This document shows positions 1-13,100 of a stretch of 64,000 nt of DNA, piece after piece. The stretch is from Branchiostoma floridae (lineage: Eukaryota > Chordata > Leptocardii > Amphioxiformes > Branchiostomatidae), in the NCBI RefSeq assembly GCF_000003815.2, contig NC_049995.1, positions 2,144,296 through 2,208,295 on the forward strand. The letters run 5' to 3'. Each line of letters begins with the position of its first letter. The stretch's first letter is position 1. Position numbers and translations under genes: made by a program. The notes below the pieces were generated by a model, which saw nothing but the letters and a program-made list of their open reading frames with translations, made no database searches and had not been told where the DNA came from.

Positions 1-300
1 GCAGGGGTTGTCACATGTCATTGTGTATTTTAATTTGCACTCCGGGTCTATTGAGATAAATCCTTGTGTATAAAATGACAGCCTTGTGCATAGAGAATTA
101 CGCATATCAGAATATTTGGGACATACAATCATAAAGTGATATTCATGTTCAGTTAGCTCTGGACAGAATGGACAAACCCTCTGTTGGGTAGGATTTGTTT
201 GGAATCTCCCGGTTTCTTAATTTGATTTGTAACAGCCAATTCTGAGCTGTGTGATTGCCCTACGAATGTCTAGGCTCTTTACGGATGAGGTGTAATTTTC
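1..300 (-). mobile_element. LINE (non-LTR retrotransposon) 3' remnant
   Basis: On the minus strand this translates to the cysteine-histidine tail found at the C-terminus of many non-LTR retrotransposon reverse transcriptases: the segment CPFCPELTEHEYHFMIVC (C-x2-C, then H and C), followed by PKYSDMRNSL. A stop codon interrupts the frame upstream of the motif, so this is a dead fragment cut by the window edge. The motif is seen directly. The family assignment rests on knowledge of such tails. Confidence 0.6.
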
Positions 301-420
301 TTGTTGGTAATGCTTATTCAAAGTAGAAAGAAACATGTTATATGGCAGAATTTAGTGGGCTGTACTAAGCGGCATAAATTATTCATACGTCGCTTTACCG
401 TAGTTTGTAACAAAAAGTGT

Positions 421-520
421 NNNNNNNNNNNNNNNNNNNNNNNNNNNNNNNNNNNNNNNNNNNNNNNNNNNNNNNNNNNNNNNNNNNNNNNNNNNNNNNN
501 NNNNNNNNNNNNNNNNNNNN
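421..520. other. Assembly gap (100 N)
   Basis: Exactly 100 N, most likely a gap of unknown true length. The first (signal peptide) exon of the mosaic receptor downstream could be hidden here or lie outside the window. Confidence 0.95.
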
Positions 521-1069
521 ACCACAAACAACTGTTAGATGTTTCACAAGCTAAATGTTGATAAAACGATAATTAACACTGATTAACTGCGCTGTATAAA
601 CAGTAACACATATTCCCAGTACATGCAAAACTTATCTGTATATACGTGACGTCAGAAAAGCAGTGGACAGTCCATTCCTTGACAAAGACTGGGGTTGGAT
701 AGTTGAAAATTTGTGTAAGGCCACAGCAAGTACATTTTATGGATGGCATCCTCTGCACACTACAACAATGGTGAGATAGGGCAAAAAAACAAGATGTGCA
801 AAGAAAACAAGATGGCTAAATTTTCAAAATAGACAACTGACTTGGAGATCAAAATCAATGATAATTCTGTAGAAAGGGTTAGTTTTTTAAATATCTGTGT
901 TATTCTTAATTTCACCGATCACTTGGATGTAGTGTGCAAGATGTTGCAGCTTGGGTTTTGTTCTGTGAATATTATGTAAAATAAAGTTTAGACCCATTGA
1001 ATAGATCTATTAGTAAAAACTCCAAGCACTTGTTGGGATGGAATATCGTATTTTTCTTTCACGTTTCAG
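521..1069. other. Non-coding sequence upstream of first recognised exon
   Basis: No convincing exon, RNA gene or repeat is seen. A short open stretch ending at a GTGAGA donor near 766 has the right phase to join the exon at 1070, but it lacks a hydrophobic signal sequence and was not accepted. Confidence 0.4.
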
Positions 1070-1147
1070 CCCCCGTCATCCAATCCCAGTTGTCGTATTC
1101 TGACAGTTACTACAACTTCTACAGCAATGACTACACTTATGAAGAAG
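1070..1147 (+). CDS. Mosaic receptor: N-terminal linker exon
   Basis: A phase 1-1 exon of 78 bases with acceptor TTTCAG and donor GTGAGT. It encodes a Tyr/Ser/Asp-rich stretch beginning [15 protein letters not shown], which would suit the region just after a signal peptide cleavage site. The preceding exon must end in phase 1 and was not found. Confidence 0.6.
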
Positions 1148-4100
1148 GTGAGTAGCAAACCTAGTAAGAGTTAACTACTAGAAAGTCTAGATGGTTGCAC
1201 ATTAACTTATCACGAGTTTTATCTGATGAGTATTATTAGTCAGCAAACTGTGTACATGTACAGTTTTTTTTTCACATGAGTAACAAGAACCATGCTTTTG
1301 TGTTTTCAAGTATTTTCTTCGTTCGTCACAGCCAAGGGGGGGGGGGGGGTATTGATGTGGATTCATAACAGTCTTCAGGAAAAGATTTGGCCCTTTGCTC
1401 ATAGAGATGAAGTAACAATCCAGTCATTTCACCATTTGCTATTTCTATGAAATTTGATAAAGCGGCTGCGTCCATATACCTCCATCTTCATGGACCAACT
1501 GACCAAATTATTCTTATTACTGTCTTACTACAGTCTCCTTCCACACAAATGATTGTACTTTCCCTTGATAGATTGGCATATTTTCAAACTTTGCTGACTT
1601 CGATTTCAACAATGAGGTTTTATTGCTACTTCAAACCCATTTCTTTACATCAATTAGATCTTATATTATTCAATGCATTTCCATGATTCAATATTCATAA
1701 ATGATGCTGATCTGATGACGTCATTGGTCAAAATCCAAGATGGCGGACCATATGATCAGCTCAAGGATAACAAGGTCCCTTGAATTATCGTCAGTACCTT
1801 GTATTTTAGTCTATATCGATTGTTTTTTGGGGGTTCTTTGTGGAAAAAATATTTCCGAAAATTCAAGATGGTGGATCCAAACGTGGCGGATCGCAGTTGG
1901 TAGCTTAAATATGAATGACGTCATGTTATGACAGTTAAGCCCGGTCTATATAGGGTTATTGTACGTATCTCTCATTCTTTAGAGCCCAGTACTCCCGACT
2001 GTGGAGAAAACCTGTTTGCCCCCTCTGGAGGCCCTGTGACGTCACCGAACTACCCCAGTAACTATGGCAACAATGAGAACTGTGAGTGGAGCATCACGGT
2101 ACCAGAAGGAAGCATCATTCGTCTTATGTTTGACAGTTTCAACATTGAGCACAGTTATGACTTTCTAACTATCTACGATGGAGCCAACGATAGTGCTCCG
2201 CAGTTACAAAGGTAAGGTAGTAAATACATAAACAATACATTTCTAGCGCATAATAATGTGTGGGACATTGAAGTCCTCTATTTCAAATCATTCTGGATAC
2301 CAGAAGGAAAAGAGGTTAAAAACGTAAGCACAGTAAATATAACCTGGTTGTGTACAAGAATTCTCCTATACCCTATATGCTACCAACCCGATGAAATTAT
2401 TTTTCGGACGTTTAAAACCACACAATATTTTGGAACGTGCAATTTTTACTATTTTTTCCTCGCTGACCAGGTTAACAGGCCAGCAGCCAGTCAGCCCTAT
2501 CACCAGCACATCTAACATGATGTTCTTCAGGTTTACATCTGACAGAAGTGAAACTCGTCAGGGGTTCCAGTTCTCCTACATAAGTAAGGTCTTCATTACA
2601 CTTCTCACAGTAATTATGTTCTCAGTAGTAATATGTGCTTCAACAACAGGCTTAAACATCAACCTTGTCTTCCTTATGTTTAATATTGTACTATCTAACC
2701 TTGTCCTTACCTCCTTTGCATATCATGCATGGCTAGTGTATAAAACCTGCTCAGTGTCACAGATGAAAGGTAGTGGATGCTACCTAAAACGTCTGACTGT
2801 TTCCAAAATCATATCCAGTTGCTTGAGTAACTGCTATTTGGCATATCCTATTACCTGGATAACCTCCATCGACGTAATAATGCTATCCTTCGATATTCTG
2901 TACATTATAAACTTGCTTTCGGTTTCCTTTTGGAACTGCATGATATCCTACAGGAAATAAAGGAATGACGATCCAGTCACGGCGAGGAAGGAGATTCAGA
3001 ACTTTTGTATGGTTCTTGTTTCAGGCAGTACCCCAGGTCATTGCTGGGATCCTGGTGTGTCGACCAATGGTTACAGGGATAACAACAGTAACTTCACATC
3101 AGGACAGACCGTCAGGTACAGCTGTATGGCCGGGTACCAGGTGTGGGGGAATGCCAATATCACCTGCCGGACGAACGGGACATGGAGCGATGCTACACCG
3201 ACTTGTAAAAGTAATACAAAAATCTTCAACAACCGATCAATCTCTACAATCGGATACGGTTTGGCGTCCATCAGTCTTCTTAACAACTGGAAGAACCAAT
3301 CAGGTCTAGAAGAGTGATGGATGTCACTCGAAACGTCCGGAAGTAATATCCGAACATTATCCAGTTGTAGAGATCGAACCGTATTGAAATATTTGGCGTC
3401 TAACCTTCGTAAATGTAACACAAAGCCAAATAAAAGGTTTAGGTGTATATGGTGATTTATAACGCCATTTGTAATAACCACAGAATTAATCATTTTGAAG
3501 TGGTTTATGCCAAAAAAACATTATTACACATGGATCCTTTGAATAAATATCTAATGCAACCCTATATCAAATTTCATGTGTTTTGGTTGTAATACCAGGG
3601 TGCAAGGGGACAAAATATACATATCGGTCTGCGAATGACCAAGAAAACTCCATAAAATCCGGGGTACGGCCCACCACAATTGTGATGAATTGCAGGTCAT
3701 TCGGCCCACAAGGACAGAGATGAATCGATCCAAAGATTAATGACAGGAGAATAAAAAAAACAGGAGAGGCAAGATATTTCAAACCATACCTATGATGTAA
3801 ATGTTCATTATATAACAGCCCTGAGGAGAGTCCGTCTTGTTGGAGGTTCCGTGCCGGCTATGCCGAACGAAGGACGTGTGGAGGTCCGGTCAGAAGACGA
3901 CTTCAACTGGGGCACAGTCTGCGTCGACCATTTTGACATGGGGGATGCAGACGTTGTTTGCAGAATGTTGGGGTATCTGAGAGCCAGCCGATTCTATGAA
4001 GTTTCCTTCGGTAAAATGTTATCTTCTGTTGCCTCGTGTGACGACTTCTTTTCATATTAGTATTGTGAAACAAATCCAGGGAGGTTTGTTATGTTTTCTA

Positions 4101-7100
4101 ATGACTAAATGACATTAGAGTTTCCTTTTACACAGCCAGTTCTGTCTCTCACCTAGCCTGGCCAAGCGTCGATGTCTATCAGACATCTTACTCGGAGCTT
4201 CTAACAGGAGTTCTGTTTCTCACCGCTTTATGTGGCGATCTTGCAGCGTGAACACAATCCCAAACGTGGCTAAATTTGTATCCCCCCTCGTCCCGGTTCA
4301 TCACAGGGGGTGACTTTCTTATCCAGACGGCATCCTTGAACGTAAGGAGGTGAGAGACATTTCTGGTTAATAAAAGTAAAGGAATACTCCAATATCTTAT
4401 GTCCAACCAACCTGAAATTATATCAGAATGTATAAATATACTTTTGTAATATTCCAACTTTGAAGAAAATATAGGAACAGGGCCGATCTTCATGGATGAC
4501 CTAGGATGTGCAGGGAACGAGAGTAGCCTGTTTAACTGCTCGTACCCAGGATGGGGGATTCACGACTGTCGTCATAGCGATGATGTCGGAGTTGTCTGCG
4601 GTATGTTGATGCAACATTTTGTTCATTTTAGTATCATTTCAGAACAAACACCTGCTTAACGGTAATAGGAATAATTTAGAATAGACTGCGACGATTAAAA
4701 CTAGACCAAAACTCACCCAATTTGATAAGGCATTTTGATCAAAACATTCTACCATTTCTGTTGTTAGACGCACATAACAAGAATTGTTAGAAACAATGAG
4801 AAATATATGTAAACTGTGGAAGTTACGGTAGACCAAAGATTGTCTAAATTAGAAAAGACTAAGGCCTTCAAAGGTTCAAAGAAATCTGTCATTTAAAAAC
4901 AAATGGCCGGTGATTACCGACGAAAAAAAACTTTGTTGATAGTTTGGACCAAGGCAATTTGTTCTTAACCTTTATATTTTTTTGCATCTTTAGCTTTATT
5001 TTTTTTCTTATTTTTCGCTTGGTTTTTACAAGATAATGTGCTTAGATCCCAGCAGAATCCGTCTCATCGTAGGTTCCAGTGAAAACGAAGGCCGTCTGGA
5101 GGTCCGGCCGGACAACAGTTTCACCTGGGGCACGGTTTGTCAGGACCAGTTTGACATGAGGGATGCTGACGTGGTCTGCAGAATGCTGGGTTATCCCGAG
5201 GCTGACCAGGTTCGCACTGATGCCAACTTCAGCCAGGGTAAGATAGTGTTTACAGATGTTTATGTATATATTACACTCCTTTTATGTTTGGGACCGCATT
5301 GTAAGCATAGTTTAAAATTCATGATATACTGTGTTCGTGGGGATTTAAAAAGAACTTTTCGCGGTGGTTTTAAGTTCGCGGTAGCACCATGCACTATAGT
5401 CTCTTACTGCCATGGAAAAATAGTCACGGTGGGTTTAAGTTCGCGATGAAGCGGCCACCGCGAAAATCGCGAACATTAAACCACCGCGAAAGTTTCTGCA
5501 TTTACAGCATATTATTACGTAAAACTAAGTTTAGGACCGTGCGTGAGCTGACCCCCGCATGTTCTAGTGTAATGTGAACCAGTCAGTATTGTCAATCTTG
5601 AGGGGTGACAGTCACCGATATGTCCGTTCCAATAAAGTAATCTTTTTTTATAAACTTCTACAATGAGTCATATTATGTTTTCATGAGCCATATTTGACGA
5701 AATACTAATTCGTACTGTTCCAAAACAGGAACAGGACCCATATACATGGATGACCTACAATGTGCTGGGAACGAGAGTAGCCTGTTCGACTGCTCGTACC
5801 CAGGATGGACCATTCACGACTGTGACCACGCCCAAGATGTAGCCGTGGTCTGTCTTACAAGTATGTTAGAATAAAAGCTTCAAAATAACAAGCTTCAAAA
5901 CATGGTCAAATTGGATTGATGCATTGAATTTACCCTGTGTAACGTAATAGTAAAGAATGAAAGCAAACGTAAAAAATATGTAACAAACAAACAAACACTT
6001 TTAAAATTTGTAAACGAAAAAAATCAAACAAAATCTAATATGGTAACATAAAAGTGAGCAGGAGAGGTCAGATGTCATCATAGAATAATGGAAACATATA
6101 TAGTCAGGGCTAATATGAAAAGAAACTCAAAGTAATGATATTGGACAAAATTGAATTATCTTTTAACTTCATCAAATTCAAATGAGTGGACAATTAGCAA
6201 TACTGACTAATTCTTGTATATAGTAGTGAAGTATCATCAAAAATGACATTTCATTTCTAGATTCCAGTAGAATCCGTGTTACCGGAGGCTCCGGCCCGCA
6301 CGAAGGACGAGTGGAGGTCCGACCGTCTGACAGCTTTAGATGGGGAAGAATTTGTCTCGACCATTTCGACCTGAAAGATGCGGACGTTGTTTGTAGAATG
6401 TTGGGCTACCCAAGCTCCCAACAAGTTCGCCATGCGGATAAATATTTTGGCAAAGGTAAGATTCACGTCTACAAGTAAGATCATGTTGATTTGATTCTGT
6501 ATGCCCTGGGTACCAGACAGAGTCGGGTAGCTAGCGAGTTTCGTTCGGGGACGCATGGCAGTCAGCCCGCCGATCTCACATTAGCGCTAATAGGAGATCG
6601 GCGGGCCTAACTGTCTTGGGCCGCCGAATAAACTGCCCTAGCTGCCCGATCCCGGCTGGCCCCCAGGGTAGATTGATGACATCCACGTGCGCATCGATTT
6701 TCATTTGTTATCACAAAAAAGAGAAATGAGAAAAGTTTTCGATCATGTAGAAAATCGTACAAAGAAGTAGTAAAATGAGCAAAAAGTATGCGAAAACAAT
6801 ATCGGAAAACGTCTAGTCACGAGGGTGATGATGTTTGGAAATAAAGTCCATACCATTTGTCAGTTTTTTATTGAATTTACTCCATCCATTTTATGAACTA
6901 AAGCATACTTTCTGTTTTAGATTTCGGAGCAGCGCCAATGTACATGGATGAACTGCGCTGTGATGGGACCGAGAACAGCCTGTTCAACTGCTCGCACGAA
7001 GGGTGGAGGATTCGTGACTGTGTCCGACATGTCGGAGTTGTTTGTGGTACAAATACATGTTCAGTTTGTTGTCATATCCTGGCATGTCTCTGTGGCCGAG

Positions 7101-10100
7101 TGGTTAAGCATCCCCGCTGTTCGGTAATTTGGATCCAATTCATTGGCCTGAGTTCGATCCCAGGGTCGGCTCAGCTCGGACATGTTGTATGGGATTGCAT
7201 TCGTCTTTCGAAAAGGGCCTAAACTGGGGGTCAGTTCAGTTCAGTTTAGTTTATTAATGACAGCAGTTTTGCAAGTAGCCAAGGCTACTTGAATTGCACT
7301 GTAGTTTACACTAAACAAGGCATTACCATAATCTGTACATTAGCAGCAAACATTCTATTGTTTTAAAATCATACAAAAACATTTACTAATCTTAAACAAC
7401 AAACCATATGCATCATGTATCAAGTTGGCAGATCGTCATGTTTTTTGGTATGTAGGCAGCTTACATGATGCCGCGATTTTTAATGTTGGCTAGATTCTCT
7501 TATGCCGGGAAAAAGAGTTTGCCTTGGAAGGGAGTTTGCCTTGGAATGTAGTTTCGCCCCGTTGCACAGCTTTACAATTCACTTATTTACTATAAACTAG
7601 CTTATTAGTTAATGTCATTACCTACGGCATATATTTGCCCTTTTTACAGCTGCTTTGTGGGACTTGCAAAACTTTTTTGGGGTAACGGCCGAAAATTGAT
7701 GTGCTCGCATCCATATAATCAAAGCAACATGGCCTAACAAAACTACATGTACATGTTTAGATCCCAGCAGAATCCGCCTTGTCGGAGGTTCCGGGCCAGA
7801 CGAAGGACGTGTGGAGGTCAGGCAAGATGGCGGTGTGACCTGGGGGACGGTTTGTCACGACCAGTTTGACTTGAAGGATGCAGACGTTGTCTGCAGAATG
7901 CTGGGCTACCCAAGTGCTCAGGCAGTTCGTAATGACGCCTATTTCGGCCAAGGTAAGATTTACCGGAACCCTTGTGTTGTTTTCTGTAATTTTCTTGTTT
8001 GATATGATGTATGAAACATGTTCTTTACTAATTATATAAAAGTTGTCAGGTCATGAGCGATACATTGACATTAGGATGAAAGAACAAGCTTTTCGAAACA
8101 ATAGCAACATTATTCCCAAGCTTTCGCCAGCTAGCAGACCTACAAAAACAAATTTTTAATAGAACCACAAAACCCACTAGCCATAAAAAATATGGGACTT
8201 GTCCCATATAGTTCATGCAGATTTGCATAATTAATGACAAACATAATTAATACACCTGTTGGATAGGTAAAATCATTTAGCGAAGGTATAATGTCATGGA
8301 ACTATAGTTACTATGTGAATTCTATGATCATCTCTCGTCATATTTTTGTATTTACTTTCTTATCATGCTTCTAAAAGGACAAGGGGAGATCTTTATGGAT
8401 GATCTACGATGTGCTGGGAACGAGAGTAGTCTGTTTGAGTGCTCGTACCCAGGGTGGGGGATTCACGACTGTGATCGTACCCAAGATGTAGGCGTGGTTT
8501 GTGCAGGTATGTTCGCTAACATGGACTGTTTGATTTTTGTAGCAATGTTAACGTGTTTATTTGAAGACATAATGAACATAGAATCTTTTCGGCCTATTAG
8601 TATACGGGTTGTATTTGTCAGATATCGAATTTTTTTTATTTATGAAGACTCACAGAATGAGATCATTATCTTGTGGCTTGGTCCCTTGGTCAACAACAAT
8701 ACCCCATCCTCCTACGCAGGGACATCCAACAGCGAAACCGTCTAGCCTGTGGATGTACCCTGCTTTCTCAACCGTCACTCTTTAGTTCCTGTGGACGACC
8801 CCCAAAACCAGCTGTCAGCTAATCAGAGAATAGGCCTTTTAGTTTTCAAAAGGCCATATAAGGATATAAGGATATATAAGGATATATATATAAGGATATT
8901 AAGCTCATTAATATCTTTAAGCAGGGCGGTCAGGAACTAAGGGTGGCGGTTGAGAAAGCAGGGTGCATCAACAGGCGGTTTCGCCGTTGGATGTCCCTTC
9001 GTAGGAGGATGCAATACCCGGAGGCCTACTGACCATGATGCGATCCCAGGGTTGTGTCCTTTACATGGCCGGCACCTCCAGAGTACAGTTAACGACAAAT
9101 TAACCCTATCCAGACTGTGCTTTTTTGGCATTCCCTGGCCTGGGGGGTTGGGGGAGGGTGATGGGTTGGTTGCTCATTCGGCCCCCCTTCGTAATTTCAA
9201 AACGGCTTACTGTACGATCACCAAATTTGCAGGGGTTGATAAGCTCGTCAAGTTTTGTAATTCCTAATTTTTATACCATTATGACGTTATATGACGTAAT
9301 TATGACGTCATTAATTGATTTTTTGCTAAAACGGGTTGTTTGTTACTTAGGGAAATCTTTCCTGCTGGTTTCTCTCTTAACGAGTATTCTCGAATACGAC
9401 GGGTCAGAGGTCACTGTTACCGCATCAAAACTGCCCCGGATCTTCTCCCTGGACTACGACCCTGTAACTGAACTTGTGTACTTTATATCTAACGGGGGCA
9501 TCAGAAGGATTGGTCGTGATGGAAAAAGGATGGAGACCATTGTAGATAGAGTATTTGCCTGTGGGTGCCTTTCCTTCTTCCTTTCTGTTAATTGTTACCG
9601 TTCAGTATAACGTTGCAATATATACGTTTGTGAAGGTTATGATAAATAGATGATGGTTCAAACTCTTCTTCTGGATAATATCAAATTTTTTATCCAGTCT
9701 GGATAGGGTTAATTTGCCTTCCGAAACGTCTGGATAAAAATTTTGATATTATCCAGAAGAAGAGTTTGAACCATCATCTATTTGTTACAATATATCTTTC
9801 AAATATCTTTCAAATATTTCATCTATTAATGCTAAAGAAATAGATATCCATTGACATATAGTAAGATGCGCGCATTGTAAAATTGCTGGGAAACTTCAAT
9901 GCTACATAGCATTTTCTAAACGTTATTTAAAAAAACGTGTCTTTTCTTGAAATTTTCTTCTCTTTTTCTTACTGAAACTTGCGTACGATAATATGTTTTC
10001 AGCTGATGGCTTGAGGTTGGACCACGCTGGGGGGAATGTGTATTGGACCATGGTACGCACCATCTCAGTAGCCCGGGCGGCAGATGGTGAATCCTACGTC

Positions 10101-13100
10101 AAGACACTTCTGACTACCGACTCGCCTAGCGGTCTGGCTCTGGACCCCAGAAACGGGTACTTTCTACTCTCCAATCAGAGGTTGAGTCGTGTAGATATAG
10201 TAGTANNNNNNNNNNNNNNNNNNNNNNNNNNNNNNNNNNNNNNNNNNNNNNNNNNNNNNNNNNNNNNNNNNNNNNNNNNNNNNNNNNNNNNNNNNNNNNN
10301 NNNNNTGCCCAAAAGTTGGTTCGGCGTTTGCCGGATCCACCAGACTCACCCTCTGCTTGGAGAATAGGTACTTTCATCGTATAAACAAAAAGGATTACAA
10401 ATGTAAAAACCAAATGTATACGAGGGGAAGTCCTAAATGATAATGATAATAATCTTTATTGCACGTTCAGGCTAAATGCACAAAGGACTACTCTCCAAGC
10501 AGAGGTTAGGCTCCGGCTGTTTGTTTGTTTTTTGGTCGTTTTTATCGGGCTTTCTATTTTTTTATTTTATCTTGCTGTGTCTAAACTTAAGTTTGGCTGG
10601 CGTACTTCAAGAAAAATGACAAAAGAGAAAGCCCGATAAAAACGACTAAAAAACGGCCGGAGCCTAACCTCTGCTTGGATAGTAACAAAGGACCACATGT
10701 GGTCTAATGGATAAAAAGGAAGAACTAAAACTTATACAGTAATTTCAAACTAAACTAGATGAGAAATGAACTAAAACATCGTGTATTTTTGTAGAATACG
10801 TCATAAACTATTGTTAACCGCTACATCCAATATTTTAAAACACGTGGAGATCATGATAAAGCAAAGCCATTAAATTCATAACAAGTTCATTTTTTAATCA
10901 AAAGTAAGTTTTTTTTCGTCAATCAAGGATGCAGTCTTCTCCAAAGAAGAAAGGCCATTTGAAACTGATAAAGAAAACTGCAACTTTATCCCGAAACCCT
11001 GGAATTGTTATCGGAGAAATCAAGTTTTTTTTCCTTGGAGAAATCTACATCGAAATTAAACAAAACGCACTCTTCATTTGTTCTTCATTCAGTTCTTAGA
11101 TAAGAATATGTTCTATTACCTCATGTTTATGACTGGTGTATTTTCATAGACTGATGTACTGGACGAGCGACGGTGGTAACGCCAGAGTTGACCGTGCTGC
11201 GATGGACGGTAGCAACCATACTACCCTTATAAGGGGCCTGCATAGACCCCGGGCCATTACAATAGACTATACAGGTGGGAAAACGAACATCAGTGAAACA
11301 TAAATTCTGGTAAGGTTGCAGGAAGTCTATGGCATCCGCTGTCTCTGTTCAGGGATGGTTGTAAAGCTCTGATGTAGATGGCTTCTTTGATCCCTCTAGC
11401 GAAAATGTCTGGTTCTATGTATAAGATTTTAACTTTGTCCAGTGAGACTAAATGACCCGTTCGCATGGGCGCCATATTCGAACTTATGATCCACTGCTCA
11501 CTGAGTCACATGTTCTATCTGCATAACGTTGTTAGTTTTGAACAGTGTGATGCACATGTGCATTTGCACATAAAGTAGGCCGCCCCCAATTATTCAGCCC
11601 CACTTCGTGCAGCACCCTTCAGCTGCCATTACCTGCTGCAGATGGAACGGTGGCCAGTCATAAGCTTCTGGCAGGACTCTTTGCAATTTGGGTCCATTCC
11701 TCGTGGGCAATACATAATGGTTTCCATCTCAGCAATGTTATGCGGTCTACAAGTACATGCCGCACCAGCTTTCTTCAAATCCAACTAGGGCCTCAGCCTG
11801 CATACTGTGATGGCTACTCAAGAACCTCCCATTTCTGCTCTATCCAAGCCTTATATCACCATATGATTTGATAATGATATGCAGCTAACGTTGTAATGTT
11901 CCTCATTTTGCCCAAATAGCCATAATGTGGTGTAATTTTGCATGCAACCTGTGTGTGTGTGTGTCTTTGCAAAATGTAAATGTATTGTATTCATCCCTTT
12001 CAGAGGATCGATTGTACTTCTGTGATGGTTACAAAATCTACAGCTCAGACCTCCAGGGCAATTACACACTGTTCCAAAACGATATGACTTATAAAGTCGG
12101 AATTGCGGTGGATGATAACTACGTTTACTGGGGGTCAATTTGGGAGGAACGTGGAATCCGAATGTGAGAAATCTTCTTCACCTTTGAAATTTCTCCTTGT
12201 AGCATATCAGTAATCAAGAAATGGAGATCATTTAATCTTATAAGAAGAGGAAGCAGTCGTTATGTGCGTTTTCCCTTTGTCCCATCGCCAATGTTGCTAA
12301 CATGTGGTTTGCTACTATATAACGCTAGTTCACCTTTATCTGCGGGGTAACCTATATCCGTTACTTTTGGCAAAAAAAAACATACCTAGGAATATCACGT
12401 CGACGGACGGTGGTTTCAAACTACAATATATTTGTAACTTGAAAAAATTCAAAACCACCGATTTGACATCCCTAAACACGCTGTTTTTTAAAACAACGGA
12501 TTTCGGTTACCCCGCGGATAAAGGCGAACTAGCTTTACCACATTTCCAGGAAATCCAAGTCCAGCACCAATCAGACTTTTACTACTATTATGGCTGATGA
12601 CGTTTCACATCCTGTGGACTTCTACGTGTCCACGGCGTCGCGTATTAACACAACCAATCATGGTAAATACTAGCGTTTGTGCGCTTAGTTTGTTTGTTTG
12701 TTTATTGAGATCTCCATTAGACTATTATTTATTGTTTTCTTGCGTTTGTGTGTAACAGTGTGGGTTTGTGGTTAAACCGCAAGCACAATCATAGTCGATC
12801 AATTTTAGGTTTTGTTCTATCCAGATCACATCCTCACTCCCTGAGGCTTCCTCCCAACTTGGCTATACAATCTGTCTTACATATGTTTTTACGTTAGGGT
12901 GTTCTTCCTTCAATGGAGGGTGTCAGGAGCTGTGCCTTTCGCATCCGGAGGGAATCAGGTGCGCCTGTCGAGACAACTGGGAACTGCAGAAAGATGGAGT
13001 AACATGTGAGTATCTTGTCTCTGGTATCAGCGGTCGGATGATGATTTTTTTTTTCTATTTTGCTTTTGGGCAGACGAGGACAATGTGGCACTGAACTCAA

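Noticed and set aside
726-766. Possible first exon of the mosaic receptor ending in phase 1 at a GTGAGA donor
   Set aside because: The encoded MASSAHYNN has no hydrophobic signal sequence and no promoter is near. The phase match alone can occur by chance.
7086-7170. tRNA gene
   Set aside because: A and B boxes are present but the sequence does not fold into a sound cloverleaf and continues into SINE sequence. The same holds at 13163, 13970 and 47105.
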